Shown: piece by piece, positions 9,235-19,769 of the stretch
Layout: each line of letters starts with the position of its first letter
How positions within the stretch are numbered: the stretch's first letter is position 1
DNA from: Warburgia ugandensis
Lineage: Eukaryota > Streptophyta > Magnoliopsida > Canellales > Canellaceae
Direction of reading: 5' to 3'
Assembly (NCBI GenBank): GCA_035236585.1
Contig: CP141127.1
Location: forward strand, 44,344,001 to 44,408,000
Length of the DNA stretch: 64,000 nt
The notes under the pieces: generated by a model
What the model was told of the DNA's origin: nothing
What the model saw: the letters and a program-made list of their open reading frames with translations, nothing else
The model's database searches: none
Position numbers and translations under genes: made by a program

Positions 9235-10600
9235 TTATTACCCCCTTAAAAGAATTTCGTCCTCGAAATTCCATAAATTATCATCTTCCAGGTATTTCTC
9301 TCTTAGATAACTTCTTGGTGAATGCATTCCCCCCCTTGGGAATCAAATCCAGGCTCATCCTCATTTTATTATTCCTATTGTTCCTCCTACAAGGCCTCAC
9401 CTATAAGGACCGCTTTCGCTGCGTACTCTGATGCACACTCTCATACATGCCAGTTTAACAATACTGATTTCTAGTGGTACTTCATCTATCTCGAAATCCT
9501 TAGATTCCTATACTTATCTCATCATGTATAGGATAGTCTCCTCGTAAGATCATGCTTCTTCATACTTCTTTGAGATCATATTATCTTATTTCTCCTATTT
9601 TGAATATCATAGGATAATCCTTTTCATCTTCTTGACTTCCATCTTAAGATATTTGGTCTTCCAATTTATGATAGCAGGACCTTCATTTGATCCTTGATGG
9701 TACCCTATTGCTAAATGGACAAGTTACTGTCCTGGCATAATTCCTTTATTCACTCAAGTAGTGGCAAGGTAGGATATCACCAAATTTTTCCTTTTATGGA
9801 CTATATCCATTGGTGTTCCTCATAAGCTAATGGATCTGATAAGAATCTAATAATAATTGATATCAAACCATTTGTAGAATTTACTTTCTAATTGGTCGCC
9901 ATTCTTCTTCGAAAATTTCTTGTCGCATAATCTCCTAAAATTTGATACTCTACTCAAAGTCTTAAACCCCATATGCTTTTTTCTCTTTTAAACTATTTTA
10001 CAATAAGATCACCAACTCACCTAGTATTATTCCTTTGAAGTTGATTGGTTTATCTTCCCAGATGATTCAAGATGAAAGATTTCTATGTATCTCCATAAAG
10101 TCATGATCTTTTTTTTTTTTTTTTGAATATTCAATATTCATTGAATACTGGTAGTTACATCTCTATCTCTTTCTCTCTTTTCTTCAAAATCCTCACTTTT
10201 GTCTTCCTAGATCAATGTCTCTATATGCTTTGTTGCATATAATTGATACTTCATCTATTCCTTTACTTAACAGATATGATAAACTGAATGCTTGTCTTAA
10301 GATCATTGAAATCCTCAATTGCCTATAGCCTCAAAAATTCATACAATGTCTTAATAATGACATTGATGTTTTGATCATGCTATACTTTTCTTACAAGTCC
10401 ATGTTAGGATCAATCTATTATCATCCTTAGTATTATCATCAAAATCTTTTGATAACTCGGCCGAATTCATTTCCCTATCACATAAAATGTCACTCATATA
10501 CATCTTCGGATTTGTTCCATAATACTCAGGTAGTTATCATTCGATAGCACTTCACTCTTCATAAAACTCCAATTAAGGTAGTTATCATTCGATAGCACTT
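9235..10600 (-). mobile_element. Internal 3' tail of element B, non-coding
   Basis: Read on the minus strand this is sequence upstream of 3' LTR B. About 9241-9620 matches the 3' end of the internal region of element D-E (about 19390-19765), including the GGACGAAATTCTTTTAAGGG motif, and about 9620-9800 matches that element's 5' internal part (about 17760-17920). B therefore lacks some 1.5 kb of D-E's internal region. From about 9800 to 10600 I see no match and no coding potential. Two direct repeats (about 10533-10556 and 10578-10601) sit at its outer end, where pol coding sequence starts in the opposite orientation. B's 5' LTR and any coding region are absent. Confidence 0.75.
9241..9252 (-). 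promoter_or_regulatory. Polypurine tract of element B
   Basis: On the minus strand CTTTTAAGGGGG followed by TAATAA leads into LTR B. This is the plus-strand priming tract of an LTR retrotransposon and fixes the orientation of B. Confidence 0.75.
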
Positions 10601-10605
10601 CCTTG

Positions 10606-13152
10606 AATTGATGATCTTTTCGATCAACTTCAGTTAGCCAGAGTCTTCTCTAAGATTGATCTACGATCCGGGTACCATCAACTTCGAGTTAGAGAAGAAG
10701 ATATCCCTAGACAGCTTTCAGGACTCGATACGGCCATTATGAATCTAGAGTGATGTCCTTTGGTTTAACTAATGATCCAGCCGCATTTATGGACCTCATG
10801 AATAGGGTGTTCAAGGAGTACTTAGATAAGTTCATCATAGTGTTTGTGGATGATATCTTAATATATTCTGAAACTCCTGAAGACCATAAGGAACATCTAA
10901 GGATAACATTAAGCACCCTACGAGCACACAAGTTATATGCAAAATTCAGTAAGTGTGAGTTTTGGCTGGAAAAGGTTAATTTCTTAGGACACATTATTTC
11001 TCAAGATGGCATAGCAGTTGACCCCACTAAGGTTGAATTAGTACAGAACTGGGAAAGACCTAAGACAGTCACAGAAATAAGAAGCTTCTTAGGGCTTCCC
11101 GGATATTACAGGAGATTCATCGAGGATTTTTCACAAATTGCTTTACCTCTAACTAAGCTGACCAGGAAAGACACAAGATTTGAATGGACTGATAAATGTG
11201 AAGAAAGCTTCCAGGAATTAAAAAGAAGGTTAACTACAGCACCTGTCCTTACCTTACCTTCAGGAAGTGGCGGATTTGAGATATACAGCAATGCCTAGCA
11301 ACAAGGGCTAGGCTGCGTACTTATGCAACATGGGAAGGTAATCGCTTATGCTTCTCGGCAACTCAAGAAGCATGAAGTCAATTACCTGACCCATGACTTG
11401 GAATTAGCGGCCATAGTTTTTGCCTTGCGAATCTAGAGACATTATTTATATGGGGAAAAGTTTGAAGTTTTTACAGATCACAAGAGTCTTAAATATATCT
11501 TTTCCCAACAAGACTTAAACATGCGACAAAGAAGATGGATGGAATACTTAAAAGACTATGACTTCTCCATTCATTATCACCTTGGAAAAGCTAATGTGGT
11601 AGCTGATGCATTAAGCAGAAAAACCCAAGGGATGTGTGCAAGTTTATTAACTAAGAGATGAAAGCTATTATAAGAAGTAATCACATGGAAACCAGACATA
11701 AGTAAGCACAAGATCATTATGGTAGGTCTAACAATAAAGTCGGCTGTTAATGAAAAGGTTAAAGAAGAACAGGAAGGAGATCCGGATATACAAGCTTTCA
11801 TAGGAAAACTAGGGTTTACAAAAAGGGAAGATGGTAGCCTTTACATGCATGAAAGATTAGTGGTACCAGCTAATGAGGAGTTAAGACAAGAAATCTTAAA
11901 AGAGGCTCATTGGTCTAAGTATACTATACACCTAGGAGGGACTAAGATGTATCAAGACTTAAAGAAACAATATTGGTGGGATGGTATGAAAAGAGACATA
12001 GGGGAATTTGTGGCAAAGTGTCTAACATGTTAACAAGTAAAGGCTGAACATCAAAGACTTGCGGGATTGTTACAACCCCTTGAGTTACCCGAATGGAAAT
12101 GGGACCATATTACAATGGACCTCATCGTAGGGCTACCCAGGACGTCTAAGGGTCATGACATGATCTGGGTAAATGTTGATAGATTAACTAAGACAGCCCA
12201 TTTCCTTCCTATACGTCATACCCAATCCACTGACAACCTATCTCAGCTATACATCAAAGAGATAGTAAGTCTACATGGTATACCCCTTAGTATCACTTTA
12301 GATAGGGATAGCCGCTTCACTTCGCAACTCTCGAAGTCCGTCCAAAAATCCTTAGGATCTTCCTTGAACTTTAGCATAGCCTTCCATACACAGACCGATG
12401 GACAGTCAGAGTGCACGATCCAGATAGTCGAAGATATGTTGCGAACTTGTGCCCTTGATTGGAAGCAGAGCTGGGATGAAAACCTACCACTAGTCGAGTT
12501 TGCATACAACAATAGCTTTCAGTCAAGCATTGGCATGGCTCCATATGAGGCACTCTATGGGAGACCCTGTCGATCACCCACTAGTTGGAGTGAAGTTGGA
12601 GAGTCCAGGGTGCTCCAGTCTGAGCTGGTAGAGCAATGTGCGGAGAAGGTCAAACTCACAAGAAGACGCCTCCTCACATCTCAAAGCCACCAAAAGAGCT
12701 ATGCTGATCGAAGGAGGAGACCATTGGAATTCGACATAGGAGAGCACGTTTTCCTAAAGATATCTCCCACTAAAGGAGTTATGAGGTTCGGTATCAAAGG
12801 CAAGTTTAGTCCGCATTACATAGGACCTTTCAAAATCCTGGAGAAAGTAGGAAAAATGGCCTACAGGATCGCATTACCCCCTCAGCTATCTGAAGTGCAT
12901 AACGTATTCCATGTATCTATGCTAAGGAGGTACGTGCCTGACCCCGCTCAAGTCATCAACCAGGTACCCATAGAGTTGACGGAGGATCTCAAGCTAGAGA
13001 CGAGACCAGTTGAGATCCAGGATCGTAAGAATAAGAAGCTGCAAACCATGGACATACCCTTAGTCAAACTTTTGTGGAGAAATGCGCACATAGAAGAAGA
13101 GACTTGGGAACCGAAGTCAGAAATGTAAGAAAAGTACCCCGAGATCTTTTGA
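10606..13152 (+). pseudogene. Tekay-like chromovirus pol (RT-RNase H-IN-chromodomain)
   Basis: Remnant of the pol polyprotein that copies and integrates the element. It starts mid-RT at IDDLFDQL (10606) and continues with [15 protein letters not shown] 1-nt deletion near 10716 shifts the frame to [12 protein letters not shown], then catalytic FVDDILIYS. RNase H follows ([36 protein letters not shown]), then the integrase zinc finger (H-x-H ... CLTC), the catalytic core (TMDLIVGLP, LDRDSRFTS, and E in the IQIVEDMLR region) and a C-terminal chromodomain-like stretch (VKLLWRNAHIEEETWEP) characteristic of chromoviruses. In-frame stops lie near 11296, 11434, 11657, 12031 and 13126. The last codons end at 13152, just before the polypurine tract and LTR C. 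Protease and the RT N-terminus are missing; inverted element B sits where they should be. Confidence 0.93.
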
Positions 13153-13190
13153 CTATATATATAGTAGAATTTTGGGGGATAAATTACCTT

Positions 13191-13200
13191 AAGGGGGTAA
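13191..13200 (+). promoter_or_regulatory. Polypurine tract before LTR C
   Basis: AAGGGGGTAA then GAA and TGTAATGAC. Primer site for plus-strand DNA synthesis. It marks LTR C as the 3' LTR of the pol-bearing element. Confidence 0.8.
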
Positions 13201-13203
13201 GAA

Positions 13204-15748
13204 TGTAATGACTCCAATTTTGTAATATTGAAATTCCAAGTTAAGCAATGAAAAGATTAGCTTTTGAAGATAAGGGCATTTTAGTCATTTCAGTATTCAC
13301 CTTGACTGAACCCAGAAATTTTGTCCTAAAAATGGTACCATTAGGTGTGTCTCGGAAAAAGGAATCCAACGAGACCAAAATCACCCAAAACGGAGGTAAA
13401 ATGAGCAAGTTATGGCCCTTTCAAGTTCAGGCGCAAAAATGTAATTTTTACAAAAAACGGATTTAGCCTGCAAAACACAGGGGCCCGTTTTGATACGGGC
13501 ACCCTTCATCTTCAACCTCCTAGAGGGTTCTAGAACAGTGGTGATTAGAGGAGAAATCACTGCCATTCTGGAGGTTTCTCCACCGCCATTCAAAAGCGGT
13601 GAGAGCCCCCTCCAGAACCCTCTCATAGCTCTATAAATAGAGCTCTTGGGCGCCTCTAATGGCAGCCCAAAAGGTTGAAGAAAACCCATTTTGGAGGAGT
13701 GACCTAGAGGGGAAACAAGGAGAAAAACCCAGAAACGAGCCAGGTATGCCCAAGATCCCTCAAAACCCATCTTCACAGTAGTTCTAACATCAATTTCCCT
13801 AGGTTTTTGCATGAAAAATCATGCAAAATGGAGCCCTGGAGAGCCACCAAGGACCCAGGAACGTCCCCTGGGCCACACTAGTTTGACAGGGTCAAACCAG
13901 GGTGTCCTGAGGATGCCCCAGTCCCCCAGACAACGAAACGTTCCAGCCGGAACGTGATGCATCGATCGCGTCTAAGAAAAACCAACGGGCGCATCCTGGG
14001 ACTCGCCCACAAAAGAGAGAGACGGGCGGGAAAACCCAGCACGTCTGCAGACGCGCCTGCTAAGGCGCATGCCGCAGACATGCAATGCGCTAGCAAGCCA
14101 GGATTTTTTCATTCCTTTAAAAAAGGCGGGCGCATGCCGCTGACGCGCAGCACCCTAGCATTCCGCCTTTTCACTCTTAAAGCCCTTATGTACGTGTGTC
14201 ACTAAAACGCTTATAACTTGAGATCTAGAGCTCCGATTGAGGTGCCGTAAAAGGGGTTGTGTCCGTGTCGACGAAACAGACACACCCATAGATATAGGGA
14301 TGGACCCTTAATGCCTAAGTAATAAGACCAACTACTCTAAAACTCATAAAAGATAGACCAAACTAACCCTGATTCCCCAAACCATGTTCAGGAGCGTACA
14401 AGGACAAAGGGGTTAGCGCAACTTAGCCAGGTAGGTGCTCTATCACTACTAGATTCTTTTAAAAGAACTATTATTGTTTGAATATATGTTTTAAGTATAT
14501 GACTTGTTTAGCATGACTTAATTCAGCATGCATGTGATAAAATGCTTTATGCATAGACATGTTTTGTAAATAATTGCATATACATTATGCATAGATATGT
14601 TTTGAAAACTATTGCATACATTGCATGATTTGTGAGCATTAAGTTCTTGAAAAAATTGCATGTCCTTGAGGGTTACCAAAAGATGCTAGAGTGCCGAGGG
14701 CCAGGCAGTTGTGAGGGACCCAAAGAAGACAGGTTTTGAAAAAGAGATTTTACGCTTGTTTGATCTTATGTGATTTGGGCTAGTAAGCTCGTGGGTGCTA
14801 TGCCGAGGGGTCTGGGTTGGCCACCCAGCCTCTACCACTATTAGGTGGATGGGTACCACGCCCAGAAAGAGGCAACGTCCTTACGTCAACTGCATGTGGT
14901 ACAGGGGGCTACCACTGGTGTCACGGCACTGGGTCGACGTGTCATAGGCCCTGTGGAGGCTATGACCGAGTGTCCTCAGGTACCCGGGGACCACACGGCG
15001 AGGAGGTCGTGGGCATAATTGGACCTTATGGATTTGTGGACTCATTTGCAATGCATATGGCTTGATATGAGGTTGGTCGACCATACCATACTATATATCA
15101 ATGAGTTGGATTCAATGAAGCATCTTATGCATATCATAATGTTATGATATATATGTATATGATACTTTCGATTTTGGATTATGTGATCCTTTAAGTTGTT
15201 AATATTTCAGTTTGACAATGGATTTTTATATCGATATTGAACTCGAGTATTCAGACATGCACATGTTTTGGAAAGAGCATATGATTTTAAAACATCCCAT
15301 GCATTATAAAACTAGTAGTGATAGACTCCTACTGAGTATAGTATATACTCATCCTATCCTTAACATTTTTCAGGATAGTTCCACTCATAAATAGAAGACG
15401 TCTCAGGAAATATTAGTGCTAAGAGCAATTGAATTAAAAAGGAGACAGTTATACATGTAAGTAAACACTCAACCCTTTGGATATGTAGTTATATTTAATT
15501 ATAGTTGGGCTGTGTGCTGTGATTGGAAAGACCTGGGGAAAAACATTTATGGTTTCAAAAGCTTTTCAAAAATTACTTTGGTTGTTGTGAAAGCAAATGA
15601 AACTCGAGGTTTTCAAAATGAGTTTGAAACTAAAGATTTTTTGCTGCATTGCATGGTTTTTATGAAATGGTTTTCAAATAGGGATGCATCCCGCCTTAGG
15701 AATTATATATTGCATTTAAAAATGCATGGGAAAACTCGGGTCGTCACA
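13204..15748 (+). repeat. LTR C, family 1, full length
   Basis: 2545 bp from TGTAATGACTCC to TCGTCACA, the most complete copy of the family. TATA box at 13632-13639 (+428). The U3 hairpin at about 13533-13568 is imperfect and its loop AGAGGAGA is inverted relative to LTR A. The GC-rich block (about 13850-14060) has palindromes such as CGTCTGCAGACG. The shared motif block is at 14791-14830. In several diagnostic stretches C resembles B or D rather than A, so it is unlikely to be the original partner of LTR A. Its right flank begins GTTGGTATCCCACCC, like an element's primer-binding/internal start, so C also serves as a 5' LTR. Confidence 0.93.
13632..13639 (+). promoter_or_regulatory. TATA box of LTR C
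   Basis: TATAAATA in the same context as in LTR A (CTCTATAAATAGAGC). Confidence 0.75.
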
Positions 15749-15778
15749 GTTGGTATCCCACCCAATTTGATTAATAAA
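15749..15778 (+). promoter_or_regulatory. Internal-start stub with decayed primer-binding site
   Basis: GTTGGTATCCCACCC follows the LTR end. TGGTATC matches the first bases of the tRNA-iMet primer-binding site (TGGTATCAGAGC); the rest does not. A near copy (GGTATCCCACCCTATTTGAT) lies at about 17948-17967 inside element D-E. The stub runs directly into LTR D at its TATA region. Confidence 0.5.
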
Positions 15779-17745
15779 TAGAGCTCTTGGGTGCCTCTAA
15801 TGGCAGCCCAAAAGCTTGAAGAAAACCCATTGTGGAGGAGTAACTTAAAGGGGAAAGGAGGAGGAAAACCCAGCAATGAGCCAGGGATGTTGTCGATCGC
15901 GTCTGAGAAAATCAACGGGCACGTCCAGGGACGTGCCAGCAAAAGAGAGAGACGGGCGGAAAACCTGGCGCGTCTATAGACACATAGCGCTAGCGAACCG
16001 AGATTTTTCCATCCTTAAGAATAAGCGGGCGCATGCCGTTGACGCGCAGCGCCCTAGCATTTCGCCTTTTCACTCTTAAGGCTCTTATGTATTTGTGACA
16101 CTAAAAAGCTTATAACTTGAGATCTAGAGCTCCGATTGAGGTGCCATAAATGGCGTTGTGTCCGTGTCGACGATGCAGACAACCCAAACTATAAAATCCC
16201 TAATCAAGGCCCAATCAAAGGGGGGCATGATCCTTAGAATAGGATGGTGGCGCGTGGCCGCTAGACCTTTGGAAAACTAATGATACCAAGGCCCAATTAG
16301 GACCTTAGGACACCCATAGGCATAGGGATGGACCCTTAATGCCTAAGTAATAAGACCAACTACTCTAAAACCCATAAAAGATGGGCCAAACTAACCTTGA
16401 TTCCCCAAACCATATTTAGGAGCATACGAGGATAGAGGGGTTAGCGCAACCTAGCCAGGTAGGTGCTCTATCACTACTAGATTCTTTTAAAAGAACTATT
16501 ATTGTTTGAGAATACATGTTTTAAGTATATGACTTGTTTAGCATGACTTAATTCAGCATGCATGTGATAAATGCTTTATGCATAGACATGTTTTGTAAAT
16601 AATTGTATATACATTATGCATAGATATGTTTTGCAAACTATTGTATACATTGCATGATTTGTGAGCATTAAGTTCTTGCAAAAATTGCATGTCCTTGAGG
16701 GTTACCAAAAGATGCTGAAGTGTCGAGGGCCAGGTAGTTGTGAGGGACCCAAAGAGGATAGGTTTTGAAAAAGAGACTTTTTGCTTGTTTGATCTTGTGT
16801 GATTTGGGTTAGTAAGCTCATGGGTGCTATGTCGAGGGGTCTGGGTTGGCCACCCAGCCTCTACCACTATTAAGTGGATGGGTACCACACCCAAAAAGAG
16901 GCAATGTCCCTACGTCAATTGCATGTGGTACAGGGGGCTACCACTAGTATCACGACACTGGGTCGACGTGTCATAGGCCCCGTGGAGGTTATGACCGAGT
17001 GTCCTCAGGTACCCGGGGACCACACGGCGAGGAGGTCGTGGGCATAGTTGAACCCTATGGTTTTGTGGACTTATTTGCATTTCATATGACATGATATGAG
17101 GTTGGTCGACCATACCATACTAGAGATCCATGAGTTGGATTCGATGAAACATCTTATGCATATCATAATGTTATGATATATATGTATATGATACTTTCGA
17201 TTTTTGGATTATGTTATCCTTTAAGTCGTTAGTATTTCAGTTTGGCAATGGATTTTTATATCGATATTGAACTTGAGTATGCACATGTTTTGAAAGAGGA
17301 TATGATTTTAAAACATCTCATGCATTATAAAACTAGTGGTGATAGGCTCCTACTAAGTGTAGTATATACTCACCCTATCCTTAACATTTTTCAGGATAAT
17401 TCCATCCACAAGTAGAGGACATCTATGTTAGTGCTACGAGCAAGTGAATCAAAAAGGAAATAATTATACATGTAAGTAAATTCTCAACCCTTTGGACATG
17501 TATTTGTATTTATTTACAGTTGGGCTATGTGCTGTGACTGGATAGATTTGGGGAAAAACACTTATAATTTCTAAAGCTTTTCAAAAACTACTTTGGTTGT
17601 TGTGAAAGCAAATGACACTAGGGGTTTTCAAATTGAATTTCAAATAAAAGATTTTTCCACTGCACTGCATTGTTTTTCAAATAGGGATCCCGCCTTAGGA
17701 ATTTAGATTTTTCATTTAAAAATGCATGAGAAAACCCGAGTCATA
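15775..17745 (+). repeat. LTR D, family 1, 5'-truncated
   Basis: Homology to the other LTRs starts within the TATA-box region (ATAAATAGAGCTCTTGGG), so the whole U3 is missing. About 160 bp between the leader and the GC-rich block are also deleted near 15889. It is otherwise colinear with C to the degraded end CCCGAGTCATA at about 17745. The shared motif block is at 16821-16860. It shares with C several variants absent from A and E. Because C, a 30-bp internal stub and then D are contiguous, D could be the 3' LTR of a deleted C-D element and at the same time the 5' LTR of D-E. Confidence 0.85.
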
Positions 17746-19769
17746 ATTCTCCACAACTATAACAAAATTTGGTAATATCCCACCTTGCCAATAAGGTATA
17801 TTGAAAAAGGAATTAGGCCAGGACAATGACTTGCCCATTTAGCAAGTAGGGCACCATCAAGGAGCACAATGGAGGTCTTACTATTATAGATTGGAAGACC
17901 AAAAATCTTAAGACCATTATTTAGTCATTACCTTTAGAGTACTATTGACTAAATAAAGGTATCCCACCCTATTTGATCAATTATGTTAGTATCTATGAGT
18001 TAGTAGTCGAAGTTATATACTCGGAGGGATGTTATAAGTCTTTAGACTTGAGTTTTCCTTGAAGGGAAAAGAACTTGTTAGACTAAGTCAATTGAGGGTA
18101 TGAGGTCAGTTGATTTGGCCACATCATGGAGTTGATTAGGCCACATCATAGAGGAGCTATGAGTACGATGAGGACAATAGCAACTGAGATAGGAGCAACA
18201 ATAAGAAGTGATCTAAACCAATGTGAAAGATTTTTCAAACCTTAATGGCTACCATGACAAGGTAAAGAAATTACTTTGAGTCTGAAAAATACTACTGACT
18301 TGGATTGGAAAGAAAGGCAAATAAGTATTGATCACTTTAGAGACCCTTGAGCTTATGACAAAGATATATCTGAAAAAAGATCAATAGGTAATCAAATAAA
18401 GTCTTTCTATATGTCTACAAAAATGTTCCATGCTTGTTTTTTCAAATTTGATGATTTAATGGCTTCGGTATAACTTGATGAAGTAGTTATTGAAGGAGAA
18501 TTATTACTATTATAAGCTAAGTACGAGAAGGCACTTGAAGGATGAAATTTGAGGAATTAAGAAAATCACTACTTATGCATGATTGACAATAAAGCCTTGA
18601 TAAAAGATTGCACGGTATATTGACATAGGGATGGAAGGAGAAAGTTAAGGTGGCCAGCACATTATAAGGTAAGATTCGATGTTACGCGGCCTTTAGAAAA
18701 ATAGTTAGTTGTTATGAGCATGTACCAAGTACTAAAAGTCAATTTAAGGAATTTCCTAAGGACTAACCCTACTAAATTGGGTATAGAACTTTTGGACTGA
18801 AAGGTTACAAAGAAAACCATCAAGCAAAGAAAGGACAAAGAGGATGAGGACAAAGGATTCAATCATGACCTAGTAAGGGTACTCGGTTATGAATAAGAGA
18901 CTTTTTGCTTTGCATAAATGGGAACATTATTGAAAATCCTAATGACAAATGAATGTGAATAGTGAGATAGGCTTCTGGATGAGAATATGTGACCCATGAT
19001 GATGAATCGACCATTAACATTTGACATGAGTTGGGATAAAATCCTCACAGAGGAAAGCGTTTAATGAATTTAATAATTATGAAACTGGATATAGAGTTAG
19101 GACATTTTACTTTCAGTATATGATAAGGACCTCGATGGAAGATGCTACTAATTAGCTTTCATGAGTTTATTTGAATGTAACTTTGGTCAAGGAATAAAGT
19201 CACTTATGGAAAAATGGCAAACAGTTGAAATTCAAAGATAATCAAGGAATTGGCTATAGAGCACATGATACCATGACAGTTATTGAAGTATCTTGAAGAC
19301 AAATATAAAAGGTAAGAAGCAAAGTCAGACACAATAAGGTAACTTTTTGGACTGGTGGATAATGAAAAAGATCACTAGATGAAAAGGATTATCCTATGAT
19401 ATTCAAAATAGGAGAAATAAGATAATATGATCTCAAAGAAGTATGAAGAGGCATGATCTTACAAGGAGACTATCCTATACATGATGAGATAAGTATAGGA
19501 ATCTAAGGATTTCGAGATAGATGAAGTATCGCTAGAAATCGGTATTATTAAACTGGCACGTATGAGAGTATGCATCAGAGTACGCAGCGAAAGCGGTCCT
19601 TATAGGTAGGCCTTGTGGGAAGAACAATAGAAATGATACATTGAGGATGAGTCTTAATTTGATTCCTAAGGGGGAGAATGCATTCACCAAGAAATATCTA
19701 AGAGACAAATACCTGGAAGATGATAATTTATGGAATTTCGAGGAAAAAATTCTTTTAAGGGGGTAATAA
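17746..19769 (+). mobile_element. Non-coding internal region of element D-E
   Basis: 2 kb between LTRs D and E with no convincing ORF and no detectable gag or pol homology. Its last ~380 bp are shared with the inverted element B and end in the motif GGAATTTCGAGG...AATTCTTTTAAGGGGG, like the 3' end of Tekay elements. The polypurine tract is at 19757-19763. Two similar phrases near the 5' end (GGTAATATCCCACC at about 17770, GGTATCCCACCC at about 17948) suggest a duplicated internal start. The structure fits a large non-autonomous derivative mobilised by proteins of the pol-bearing relative with the same LTR. Alternatively it is heavily decayed coding sequence that I cannot recognise. Confidence 0.7.
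19757..19763 (+). promoter_or_regulatory. Polypurine tract before LTR E
   Basis: AAGGGGG followed by TAATAA immediately before TGTAATGACTCC. Confidence 0.75.

Noticed and set aside
13204..15748. LTR A and LTR C as the matching LTR pair of a single gag-pol element
   Set aside because: Several diagnostic differences place A with E and C with B or D, and gag sits directly against LTR A without leader or primer-binding site.
18662..18862. Possible coding region in the internal part of element D-E
   Set aside because: Only short frames interrupted by many stops; no gag, protease or RT motif in any frame.
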